Of a stretch of 64,000 nucleotides of DNA, positions 33,413 through 40,518 are shown one piece after another. The DNA comes from Butyricimonas faecalis (GTDB lineage Bacteria; Bacteroidota; Bacteroidia; Bacteroidales; Marinifilaceae). The notes beneath the pieces are model-generated. The model was given only the letters and a program-made list of their open reading frames with translations. It had not been told where the DNA came from and searched no databases. How positions within the stretch are numbered: the first letter of the stretch is position 1; each line of letters starts with the position of its first letter. A program made the position numbers and the translations under genes. The stretch lies in assembly GCF_003991565.1 (NCBI RefSeq), contig NZ_CP032819.1:496001-560000 (forward strand), read 5' to 3'.

Positions 33413-34069
33413 TTATCCCAAGCGTTTGTTTACAACGTCCCAGTTTATAATGTTCCAATAATTCTCAATGTATTTCGGGCGAGCATTTTGAGTGTCCAAA
33501 TAGTAAGCGTGTTCCCAGACATCAATTGTCAACACAGATTTCTTTCCATGTTTCAGTGGGGTATCAGCATTACCGGTTTGAACGATTTCCAATTTCCCGT
33601 CTTTGCTTACAACTAACCAGACCCACCCTGAACCAAATAAGGTAGTGGCTGCTTTCGTAAACGCCTCTTTGAAAGCATCAAAACTTCCAAATGATTTATC
33701 AATCAATTCCTTTATTTTTCCTGTTGGTGCAACCTGTGCAGCATGATGAGCTTGGAAGGTTTCAAAATAGAAAATATGATTGTATGTTTGTGCTGCATTA
33801 TTGAAAATACCACCTTCAGATTTGATCACGATACCCTCTAAACACATCTTCTCGAATTCAGTACCCGCGATCAAATTATTTAAATTCGCGATATAAGTAG
33901 CAAGATGTTTTCCGTAATGATATTGAATAGTATGTTCGCTAATGTAAGGTTCTAATGCATTTTCTTTATAGGGTAGAGAAGGCAATTTGAATTTTTTGTC
34001 CTCACCTTTGGTATTTATAACCTCTGATGACACCAATACGTCCAATTCTTTGTACTCTTCTGTTTTCAT
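33413..34069 (-). CDS. sodB: Superoxide dismutase, Fe/Mn type
   Basis: A 218-residue Fe/Mn SOD. By alignment with E. coli SodB the metal ligands are His51, His98, Asp173 and His177 (HTIQYHYGKH, AAQTYNHIFYF, DVWEHAYY). Gln94, equivalent to E. coli Gln69, suggests the iron or cambialistic type. Unusual: 24 extra N-terminal residues (MKTEEYKELDVLVSSEV...) that are neither hydrophobic nor a signal peptide, and YNHIFYF in place of the common WNHTFYW. A -7 box TAAATTTG at 34103-34096 gives a short leader consistent with the chosen start. Confidence 0.96.
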   Translation of the reverse strand: MKTEEYKELDVLVSSEVINTKGEDKKFKLPSLPYKENALEPYISEHTIQYHYGKHLATYIANLNNLIAGTEFEKMCLEGIVIKSEGGIFNNAAQTYNHIFYFETFQAHHAAQVAPTGKIKELIDKSFGSFDAFKEAFTKAATTLFGSGWVWLVVSKDGKLEIVQTGNADTPLKHGKKSVLTIDVWEHAYYLDTQNARPKYIENYWNIINWDVVNKRLG

Positions 34070-34095
34070 ATATTTATGTTTTAAGTTACTACTTT

Positions 34096-34103
34096 CAAAT
34101 TTA
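34096..34103 (-). promoter_or_regulatory. -7 box of sodB
   Basis: TAAATTTG on the minus strand, about 26 bp from the ATG; no convincing -33 box. Confidence 0.45.
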
Positions 34104-34194
34104 CAAACTTTATTATAGGTTTACGATAAAATATGAATAAAGTTTCTGCTTGCTATGAAAAAATAAAACGGGTAGTTAAGTTTAAAATGATTGT

Positions 34195-36330
34195 TTATAG
34201 TTTTATTGTTATAGATGCCCCGAATCGAGAGGGGGCCCCGGATTGGCCGGATTTCATGTATTCCGGTAAGTGCTTTCCCACGGGACTGTTGAACATATAG
34301 CAAAAGAAACTTTTATCTAAAATATTCTTACCCCACACGTGGAAATCGATGTTTTTACCGGAAATGCCTAGCTCCATATTCCAAAGGAAATAGGGATCTT
34401 GTTTCATGGTGTTTGCTTCGTCAAAATATTGGGTCCCGAAACCGGTAATAGACGTGGTGACCGTGAAAAATTTAAATAAAGAAGACTTTATTGCTTGGGT
34501 GTACGATGCCCCCGTGTTCATCGTGAATTCCGGGGCCATGACGATTTTATTACCCTCGTATTCCTTGGTTAAGTGGTAATAGTATTCCGAATTGCTGTAT
34601 CCGGAGGAAAGGAAGTAAACCAGTCGTGGCAGGCATTCCCAGCTTAAATCGATCTCCGCTCCAATACTGCGAGCGTCTCCCGCATTTTTAATAATCGGCC
34701 CCATCATCTCCATGACAAAGATTTGTTGGTCTTTCCAATCAATGTAAAAAAGTGCCCCGTTCATGTTAAAACGTCCATTAACGCTAAAGTATTTAGCTCC
34801 AACTTCGTAATTCCACAAGGATTCTTTGCCGTATTCCAACTCTACCACTTGCGTGGTCATCTTGTTGGAAATGATATTATATCCGCCGGCCTTGTAACCT
34901 TTCGATATATTTAAATAGGTGGATAACTGTTCGTTCCATTTTTGTAGAACAGAGAATTTAGGCAACCAAGCCGCGTAAGCATGTTTTTCATCCCAATCAT
35001 GATAACCGGTAAATTGCTCTGCATCGTGAAACAACAAACTATCTCGGTAAGAGAGAGACGCTTTCTCGTAATCATATCTGATTCCAGCTGTAACGAACAT
35101 CCCTGGTAAAAGATTTTTCACGGTAACCTGCCCATACCCGGCAATACCCCAAGTGGATGTGTTATTATAATACAACACTTGATCCAAATCCAGTGGGAGA
35201 AGTAAATGGCGTTCCGTACCAAAAGTGGCCAGATAATCATTCTTCAAGTCCTTGTAAAAACCAAATGTTCCTACTGTCCAATCAATTTTCTCGCCTTGAG
35301 AGGACCGGTAGTTGATCTCCTGCGTGATCAGATCTTGTTTTGATTTTTTTTCATTTTGAAATACATCATGATACGTGAAATCTGCATCCAGAACCTGTTT
35401 ATCTTTAGCCCGAGAATAAGACGTGATCCAGTTCAACAGAGTTTGAGAAAAATGCTTTTGCATGTTTACATACGTGGACAATAAATCCCGTTTATAGGAT
35501 GCGTCCGCATTATAATTGACTCGGTAGCGGTGTACTTTTAACGAATCGACAGCATGATAAGCGTAACCGTCATCAAAGCTATGGTTGTAGTTTATACCGA
35601 GCGCTATTTCCCAAGTAGCATCCGTGAACACGTTGCCTTGATAGCGGATATCGTATGAATCTGATTTATTCGATTTTCCTCCGGTAAAATCATTTTTAAA
35701 ATACCCGTCCGTACGATTGTAAGCAAAAGACAGTTTGTTGTATAGGACTCTGTTTATGGGTAAATTAGCCATAAATAGGTAATTCTGAGAATTGTAACTG
35801 GAAACACCGGCTTTTGCCTGTAAAGAAAATTTTGTCACCGGAGGATTTGTCCGGATATTAATCAAACCGATGATACTATTTCGTCCATATAAAGTGGTTT
35901 GCGGGCCTCGCAGTACTTCTATTTGCTTGATGTCATACAAATCAAATATAAAGGCATTTTTGTCAAAGATCGGGACTCCATCCACGTACAAACCGACGGG
36001 CGGGGTACCGGATACCGTTCCAATTCCGCGAATATAGAGCGGGGTCGATAGTTTCAAACCACCTTCCTGCATGTAGAAATTCGGAACGATTCCCGATAGG
36101 TTTCGGAGATCCGGATTATTCTCGTTTAACAAATTTTTCCCGCTAATCACGCTGAGGGCAACAGGTATTTCGCTAATGGATAATTCCCTTTTCTCAGCCG
36201 TAATGATAACTTCTTTTAGTTGTTTAATGACACTGAATGTAGAGTCATTTGTTTGCATGGTCTCGGACCGTTGTGCAAACAAATGACCGGAAATGAATGT
36301 CAATAGCAAAGTGCTATATATTATCCGCAT
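34195..36330 (-). CDS. TonB-dependent outer-membrane receptor
   Basis: A 711-residue outer-membrane receptor. Signal peptide (MRIIYSTLLLTFISGHLFAQ), TonB box KEVIITA (about residues 40-46), plug domain with YIRGIGTV, VDGVPIFD and IEVLRGPQTTLYGRN, then a 22-strand-type barrel ending GASITIKL. No SusC-type N-terminal carboxypeptidase domain is present, so it resembles classic siderophore, heme or cofactor receptors rather than glycan receptors. The small protein gene 36390-36719 lies 59 bp upstream on the same strand, and a PerR-like regulator is divergent beyond that. Iron-complex uptake under redox control is inference. Confidence 0.93.
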   Translation of the reverse strand: MRIIYSTLLLTFISGHLFAQRSETMQTNDSTFSVIKQLKEVIITAEKRELSISEIPVALSVISGKNLLNENNPDLRNLSGIVPNFYMQEGGLKLSTPLYIRGIGTVSGTPPVGLYVDGVPIFDKNAFIFDLYDIKQIEVLRGPQTTLYGRNSIIGLINIRTNPPVTKFSLQAKAGVSSYNSQNYLFMANLPINRVLYNKLSFAYNRTDGYFKNDFTGGKSNKSDSYDIRYQGNVFTDATWEIALGINYNHSFDDGYAYHAVDSLKVHRYRVNYNADASYKRDLLSTYVNMQKHFSQTLLNWITSYSRAKDKQVLDADFTYHDVFQNEKKSKQDLITQEINYRSSQGEKIDWTVGTFGFYKDLKNDYLATFGTERHLLLPLDLDQVLYYNNTSTWGIAGYGQVTVKNLLPGMFVTAGIRYDYEKASLSYRDSLLFHDAEQFTGYHDWDEKHAYAAWLPKFSVLQKWNEQLSTYLNISKGYKAGGYNIISNKMTTQVVELEYGKESLWNYEVGAKYFSVNGRFNMNGALFYIDWKDQQIFVMEMMGPIIKNAGDARSIGAEIDLSWECLPRLVYFLSSGYSNSEYYYHLTKEYEGNKIVMAPEFTMNTGASYTQAIKSSLFKFFTVTTSITGFGTQYFDEANTMKQDPYFLWNMELGISGKNIDFHVWGKNILDKSFFCYMFNSPVGKHLPEYMKSGQSGAPSRFGASITIKL

Positions 36331-36389
36331 TTGATATTGTTTTTAATTAATATATCCCGTGAATTATTCTACTCTTTCCTTTTAAAGGA

Positions 36390-36719
36390 TTACGATAAGT
36401 AGATAACGGGAGGGGCCCTTAACGTTAGCAGTATAAGGTTAGGATCGTCATAGGTAGCAAAATAGACACGTTGCTTGGTTTTCGATCGATCGTCTGTTAT
36501 CTTTAAATAAGGAGAATTGGGAGAAAAAATGATCTCCTCGTCTTCTACGGTTTGACAATCGTATATTTCATTTTTCCCAATTCGATATTCGATAATTTTT
36601 TCCTGTCCCGGAATAGCTTCCGGGAATCTTATTTCAGTTTGTGAATAAAAACATATCACAAAAAACGCTGAAACAAGCAAATAGACGAATATGTTTACCG
36701 ATGGTCCGATGAAAAACAT
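36390..36719 (-). CDS. Small membrane-anchored hypothetical protein
   Basis: A 109-residue protein I do not recognise. It starts with a hydrophobic segment (NIFVYLLVSAFFVICF, about residues 9-24) serving as anchor or signal. A small beta-rich domain follows (YRIGKNEIYDCQTVEDEEII, then SPYLKITDD). It precedes the TonB receptor gene and probably shares its transcript. A periplasmic accessory role is possible but unsupported beyond position. Confidence 0.6.
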   Translation of the reverse strand: MFFIGPSVNIFVYLLVSAFFVICFYSQTEIRFPEAIPGQEKIIEYRIGKNEIYDCQTVEDEEIIFSPNSPYLKITDDRSKTKQRVYFATYDDPNLILLTLRAPPVIYLS

Positions 36720-36777
36720 GGTACAAATCTATAAAATAATTGGATATGATAATTAAATTCTTTATGGGCATGATTAA

Positions 36778-36792
36778 TTAGAACTGTTCTAA
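36778..36792. promoter_or_regulatory. 7-1-7 palindrome, possible Fur/PerR operator
   Basis: TTAGAAC-T-GTTCTAA is a perfect 7-1-7 inverted repeat in the divergent region between the small protein gene and the PerR-like gene. It resembles Gram-positive PerR boxes of the form TTAGAATnATTCTAA. Confidence 0.6.
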
Positions 36793-36862
36793 ATTTTCAC
36801 AAAATACAATCTGAAATATTGCATTTATAAAAAAGATGACGATATTTGTACTCGATATAAAA

Positions 36863-36877
36863 TTGTAATAATTACAA
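36863..36877. promoter_or_regulatory. PerR-box-like operator before the PerR-like gene
   Basis: TTGTAAT-A-ATTACAA is a perfect 7-1-7 palindrome 7 bp before the ATG at 36885, close to the Bacillus PerR box TTATAATNATTATAA. The position suits autoregulation. Confidence 0.7.
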
Positions 36878-36884
36878 ATAAGAA

Positions 36885-37322
36885 ATGAATACAGATTTAG
36901 GAACACGGGAATATTTACTAAAGTATGACATTAAACCATCTGTGCAGAGAATGGCTATCATGGATTATTTGATGTCACACCGAATACATCCGAGTGCTGA
37001 CGAAATTTACAATGCTTTATATCCGACCATACCTACTTTGTCTAAAACGACAATATATAACACGATGAAATTATTCGTGGAACAGGGAGCGGTGAAAGCT
37101 CTCATGATCGATGAGAAAAACGTACGATTTGACATTGACACGTCAAGGCATGCTCATTTCATGTGTTTGGAATGTGGTTGCGTGTATGACCTTCCAATTG
37201 AGAACCAAGAAGCCATACAATTAGAAGGAGTAGGGGAGCTGGTTGTTACAGAGATCCATCTTTATTACAAAGGCTATTGTAAAGAATGTGTCAAAGAGAA
37301 AAGAAAAAACATATTATTATAA
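36885..37322 (+). CDS. Fur-family transcriptional regulator, PerR-like
   Basis: A 145-residue regulator with a winged helix (residues 12-82, HPSADEIYNALYP, TLSKTTIYNTMKLF) and a metal-binding dimer domain. Zinc Cys pairs are CLEC (in HAHFMCLECGCVYDL) and CKEC near the C-terminus. The histidine-poor metal site and the rubrerythrin gene directly downstream point to peroxide sensing (PerR) rather than iron sensing. It is followed 18 bp later by the rubrerythrin gene, so both are probably controlled by the palindrome at 36863-36877. Confidence 0.9.
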   Translation: MNTDLGTREYLLKYDIKPSVQRMAIMDYLMSHRIHPSADEIYNALYPTIPTLSKTTIYNTMKLFVEQGAVKALMIDEKNVRFDIDTSRHAHFMCLECGCVYDLPIENQEAIQLEGVGELVVTEIHLYYKGYCKECVKEKRKNILL

Positions 37323-37340
37323 CATTTAAAAAAGTTCATT

Positions 37341-37889
37341 ATGAAAAAATTTATCTGTACCGTATGTGGTTACGTTCATGAAGGAGATGAAGCTCCGGAA
37401 TTTTGTCCTCAATGTAAGCAACCGAAAAGCAAATTCAAAGAATTGGTTGAAACGGAAGGTGCTCTGACATTTGTTGACGAACATCGTCTCGGGGTTGCAA
37501 AAGGTGTTGATCCTGAAGTTCTCGAAGGATTGAGAGCACATTTCAATGGCGAATGTTCAGAAGTCGGGATGTATTTAGCTATGAGCCGTCAGGCAGATCG
37601 TGAAGGTTTTCCGGAAATTGCAGAGGCTTTCAAACGTTATGCTTGTGAAGAAGCAGAACATGCCGCTAAATTTGCAGAATTATTAGGAGAATGTGTTTGG
37701 GATACCAAAACAAACTTGAAAAAGCGTATGGAAGCCGAGGCTGGTGCTTGCGAGGATAAAAAACGTATTGCAACCTTAGCTAAAAAATTGGACTTGGATG
37801 CCATTCATGATACGGTTCATGAAATGTGTAAGGACGAAGCCCGTCACGGTAAAGGTTTCGAAGGATTATACAATCGTTATTTCAAGTAA
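37341..37889 (+). CDS. Reverse rubrerythrin (rubredoxin-ferritin-like peroxidase)
   Basis: A 182-residue non-heme diiron peroxidase. The rubredoxin domain is N-terminal (Cys6-x2-Cys9 and Cys22-x2-Cys25, in ICTVCGYV and FCPQCKQ), the opposite of classic rubrerythrin. The ferritin-like four-helix domain follows with diiron motifs in [26 protein letters not shown] and [13 protein letters not shown]. It reduces hydrogen peroxide in anaerobes. It forms a regulator-effector pair with the PerR-like gene. Confidence 0.94.
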   Translation: MKKFICTVCGYVHEGDEAPEFCPQCKQPKSKFKELVETEGALTFVDEHRLGVAKGVDPEVLEGLRAHFNGECSEVGMYLAMSRQADREGFPEIAEAFKRYACEEAEHAAKFAELLGECVWDTKTNLKKRMEAEAGACEDKKRIATLAKKLDLDAIHDTVHEMCKDEARHGKGFEGLYNRYFK

Positions 37890-37894
37890 TCTAT

Positions 37895-38060
37895 AAAAAA
37901 TGGAACTGTCGAATAAATCTTATCTAGTATCAATGAACTACCCCCTCCAACTCTCCCTTACACAGGGGGAGGGTTGATAACCAGGCAGTTTCCCCTCCTG
38001 TGTAGGAGGGGTTAGGGGAGGTAGTCGTTAAAAATAGACTTATTCAACAGTTCCTTTTTT
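37895..38060. repeat. 166-bp nested palindromic element (MITE/REP-like)
   Basis: Outer arms GGAACTGTCGAATAA (37902-37916) and its complement at 38040-38054 match with one mismatch and are flanked by A6 and T6 runs. Inside are two hairpins: the GC-rich one at 37948-37974 and CCCCTCC/GGAGGGG at 37992-38011, enclosed by a further ACTACC.../...GGTAGT pairing. The left inner half (37936-37984) is nearly identical to the reverse complement of 54855-54905. It could also act as a bidirectional terminator for the rubrerythrin gene. Confidence 0.85.
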
Positions 38061-38135
38061 ATTGTATTTTATGAAACTTCATCTTACAAATTTCCGTAAT
38101 AATACTCGAAATTGAATTTAATACGGAGAATTTGT

Positions 38136-38720
38136 ATGGAAACTTATAGATGCGAAGACGTCACTTTATCCAATAGAGGAATTGATAGTAAAGGCTGGCT
38201 GTGTAATCCACAAGAAAAAGGTAAAAAACCGGCTATACTTGTTTTAGGTCCTAAAGATGCCTCGAACAATGCGGTATTATTACAATATGCCACGCGATTG
38301 GCAAACTATGGTTTTGTCGTTTTAGGGATGGAGGAGACTCAAAATGTAAAAGCAGCCATTGACTATTTGAGCTTGAAAGATGAAGTTGACCCGAATAAAA
38401 TGTACGCCCTGGGAATATGTAATGGGACAAATGAAGTTTTGGCCAGTACAGAAGCGGAAAAACGACTAAAAGCCATTGCCTTGGTGGCAGGATGCTACAA
38501 ACGCAAAGAGGCGTCCCGGGTAAAAGTTCCGACAATTGTTATTCATGGAGGGGAAAACGAAAAGGAGTACCAATCCGCTCAATGCGTGTACGACACGATT
38601 TGTGCCGAGGAAAAATTAGCCATATGGGAAGGTTCTGTTACTCATGCACAATATTTTGAAGATCCTCTTGTTCTGGATAAAACGGTACGGAATGTCTTCC
38701 GCTGGTTTAAAACACATTGA
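38136..38720 (+). CDS. Alpha/beta hydrolase, dienelactone-hydrolase-like, Cys nucleophile
   Basis: A 194-residue small alpha/beta hydrolase. The nucleophile elbow reads ALGICNGTNE, with Cys in place of Ser, as in dienelactone hydrolases. A late strand VPTIVIHGGENEKEY holds the acid region and SVTHAQYFEDP a probable catalytic His. No signal peptide, so cytoplasmic. The ATG at 38136 (METYRCEDVTL) suits the fold start; the frame is open to 38112. Substrate unknown. Confidence 0.8.
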   Translation: METYRCEDVTLSNRGIDSKGWLCNPQEKGKKPAILVLGPKDASNNAVLLQYATRLANYGFVVLGMEETQNVKAAIDYLSLKDEVDPNKMYALGICNGTNEVLASTEAEKRLKAIALVAGCYKRKEASRVKVPTIVIHGGENEKEYQSAQCVYDTICAEEKLAIWEGSVTHAQYFEDPLVLDKTVRNVFRWFKTH

Positions 38721-38728
38721 TCATCGGA

Positions 38729-39436
38729 TCAAAACGGTCGAGCGTATAATACGAAAATCGTCGGTCGTTTATTTATATCCGGTTTTACATGTTTCCAATC
38801 CTTTATGACCATGGTTTTTATATATTCATTTTCTGTCGTAATATCACACGCAATCGTAAGACGTGTCATGGGAGACAAGGTGGCTATCATATCCTCGAAT
38901 AATTGCACGTTCCGATAGGGAGTCTCTATAAATAATTGAGTACGATTCTCTGCGGCGGATTGTTTTTCGTAAGCTTTCAACGTTTTAATACGTTCCGGTT
39001 TAGAAATAGGTAAATAACCATTGAACGAGAAGTTTTGCCCGTTAGCCCCGGAGGCGATCAATGCCAGTAAAATAGAAGAGGGACCGACTAAAGGAATTAC
39101 CTGATAATCATGTTTATGAGCCAATGCCACCAATTCTGCTCCTGGGTCTGCAATGCCGGGGCATCCGGCCTCGGAGATGATACCCATGTCCTGATCGGCC
39201 AGATAAGGGAGATAGGTTTCAATATCCTTTATATCCGAATGTTCATTTAAGTCTAAAAAGACAAGTTCGTCAATATTTATCGCCTTATCTATTTTCTTTA
39301 GATAACGTCGGGTATTTTTCACGTTTTCCGTTGCAAAAACTTTGATATTCTTAATGATATGGATTACATCATCAGGAATAACCCGTCCTATCGGTGTTTC
39401 CCCAAGTAAATTGGGGAGTAAATATAATTTTCCCAT
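38729..39436 (-). CDS. RsmI-family SAM-dependent methyltransferase
   Basis: A 235-residue tetrapyrrole-methylase-fold protein of the RsmI family (16S rRNA C1402 2'-O-methyltransferase type). Motifs: LYLLPNLLGETPIGRVIPDD at the start, ATENVKNTRRYLKKI, the SAM loop GIISEAGCPGIADPGAELV, and PLVGPSSILLALIASG. Bacteroidetes often carry two RsmI-type paralogs, and the N-terminal LLGE.P in place of the usual TPIGNL suggests this is the divergent one. The ATG at 39434-39436 is used; the upstream open frame lacks family sequence. Confidence 0.88.
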   Translation of the reverse strand: MGKLYLLPNLLGETPIGRVIPDDVIHIIKNIKVFATENVKNTRRYLKKIDKAINIDELVFLDLNEHSDIKDIETYLPYLADQDMGIISEAGCPGIADPGAELVALAHKHDYQVIPLVGPSSILLALIASGANGQNFSFNGYLPISKPERIKTLKAYEKQSAAENRTQLFIETPYRNVQLFEDMIATLSPMTRLTIACDITTENEYIKTMVIKDWKHVKPDINKRPTIFVLYARPF

Positions 39437-39559
39437 GATAAAATGTTTGGGGCAAATATACAGGATTATTCCGAATCTTATTATTTTTGCATGATATAAT
39501 AAAACATTCCACATGGAATTTTCGATGTCAGAATATAATTATTTTTCAGTCTTCAACAA

Positions 39560-40321
39560 ATGAAAGTAACGATTTTAGGAAGTGGAACTTCACAAGGGGT
39601 TCCCGTTATTGCTTGCGAATGTTCTGTTTGTCACTCAACAGATGAGCATGACAAACGGTTAAGGTGTTCTGCTATGATTGACATTGGGGACAAAAAATTG
39701 ATTATAGATGCCGGGCCTGACTTCCGAACACAAATGCTACGAGCAGGGGTAAAAAACGTGACAGCCTTGTTGTTGACGCATGAACATAAAGATCATATCG
39801 GGGGACTGGACGATATTCGAGCTTTTAATTGGGTCAAAAATGGAGAAGTTGACATCTATTGTAATCAGCGGACTAAAGACGTTATCTGCAAGGATTATGA
39901 TTATGCTTTCGCGGAATTCCGTTATCCCGGTGTTCCGGAAATGAATATCCATGTGATAGATGAAATTCCATTCTGGATTGATGATATTAAAATAGAACCC
40001 ATCACGGTAATGCACTACAAACTTCCTGTCACGGCATTCCGTATTGATAACTTCGCTTATATCACAGATGCGAATTTCATATCGGAGACGAGCATGAAAA
40101 AATTGAAGGGTGTCGAATACATGGTCATTAATGCTTTGCGTAAAGAAGTCCATCTTTCTCATTTTACACTGGATCAAGCCATTGAAGTGGCGAAAAACTT
40201 ACATGTGAAACAAGCTTACATCACACATATCGGCCATCAAATGGGGTTGCATAAAGAAGTGTCGCTGGAGTTGCCGGAGAATATACACCTGGCACATGAT
40301 ATGTTATCATTTGAATTTTAA
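39560..40321 (+). CDS. MBL-fold metallo-hydrolase, PhnP-like
   Basis: A 253-residue metallo-beta-lactamase-fold phosphodiesterase-like enzyme. Zinc-binding motif LLTHEHKDHIGGLDD (about residues 73-87), with later ligands in VMHYKL, ITDANF and ITHIGHQMG. The CECSVCHS cluster near residues 19-26 matches the PhnP structural zinc site. In E. coli, PhnP opens cyclic phosphodiesters in phosphonate breakdown, but Bacteroidetes relatives lie outside phn operons, as here, so the substrate is uncertain. Confidence 0.9.
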   Translation: MKVTILGSGTSQGVPVIACECSVCHSTDEHDKRLRCSAMIDIGDKKLIIDAGPDFRTQMLRAGVKNVTALLLTHEHKDHIGGLDDIRAFNWVKNGEVDIYCNQRTKDVICKDYDYAFAEFRYPGVPEMNIHVIDEIPFWIDDIKIEPITVMHYKLPVTAFRIDNFAYITDANFISETSMKKLKGVEYMVINALRKEVHLSHFTLDQAIEVAKNLHVKQAYITHIGHQMGLHKEVSLELPENIHLAHDMLSFEF

Positions 40322-40429
40322 AATCTTACTTACTCCTTCTGGTTCTCTTTTTGTTAAATAATTGCTGAAAGGAAGGTGTGAAAGTGAATAAAAAAGGATT
40401 TAAAATTTCCGTTAATCCACTGTTTTTAT

Positions 40430-40437
40430 TACATTTG
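40430..40437 (+). promoter_or_regulatory. -7 box of gyrA
   Basis: TACATTTG matches TAnnTTTG, giving a leader of about 75 nt. No clear TTTG at -33. The rest of 40322-40518 holds nothing I recognise. Confidence 0.5.
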
Positions 40438-40518
40438 TGGGATTTTAGTAATATAGGGGTGAAATTTAGAATAATACCCTATAAAACAATGCGTTAATAG
40501 TGTAATTTAATATTATAA

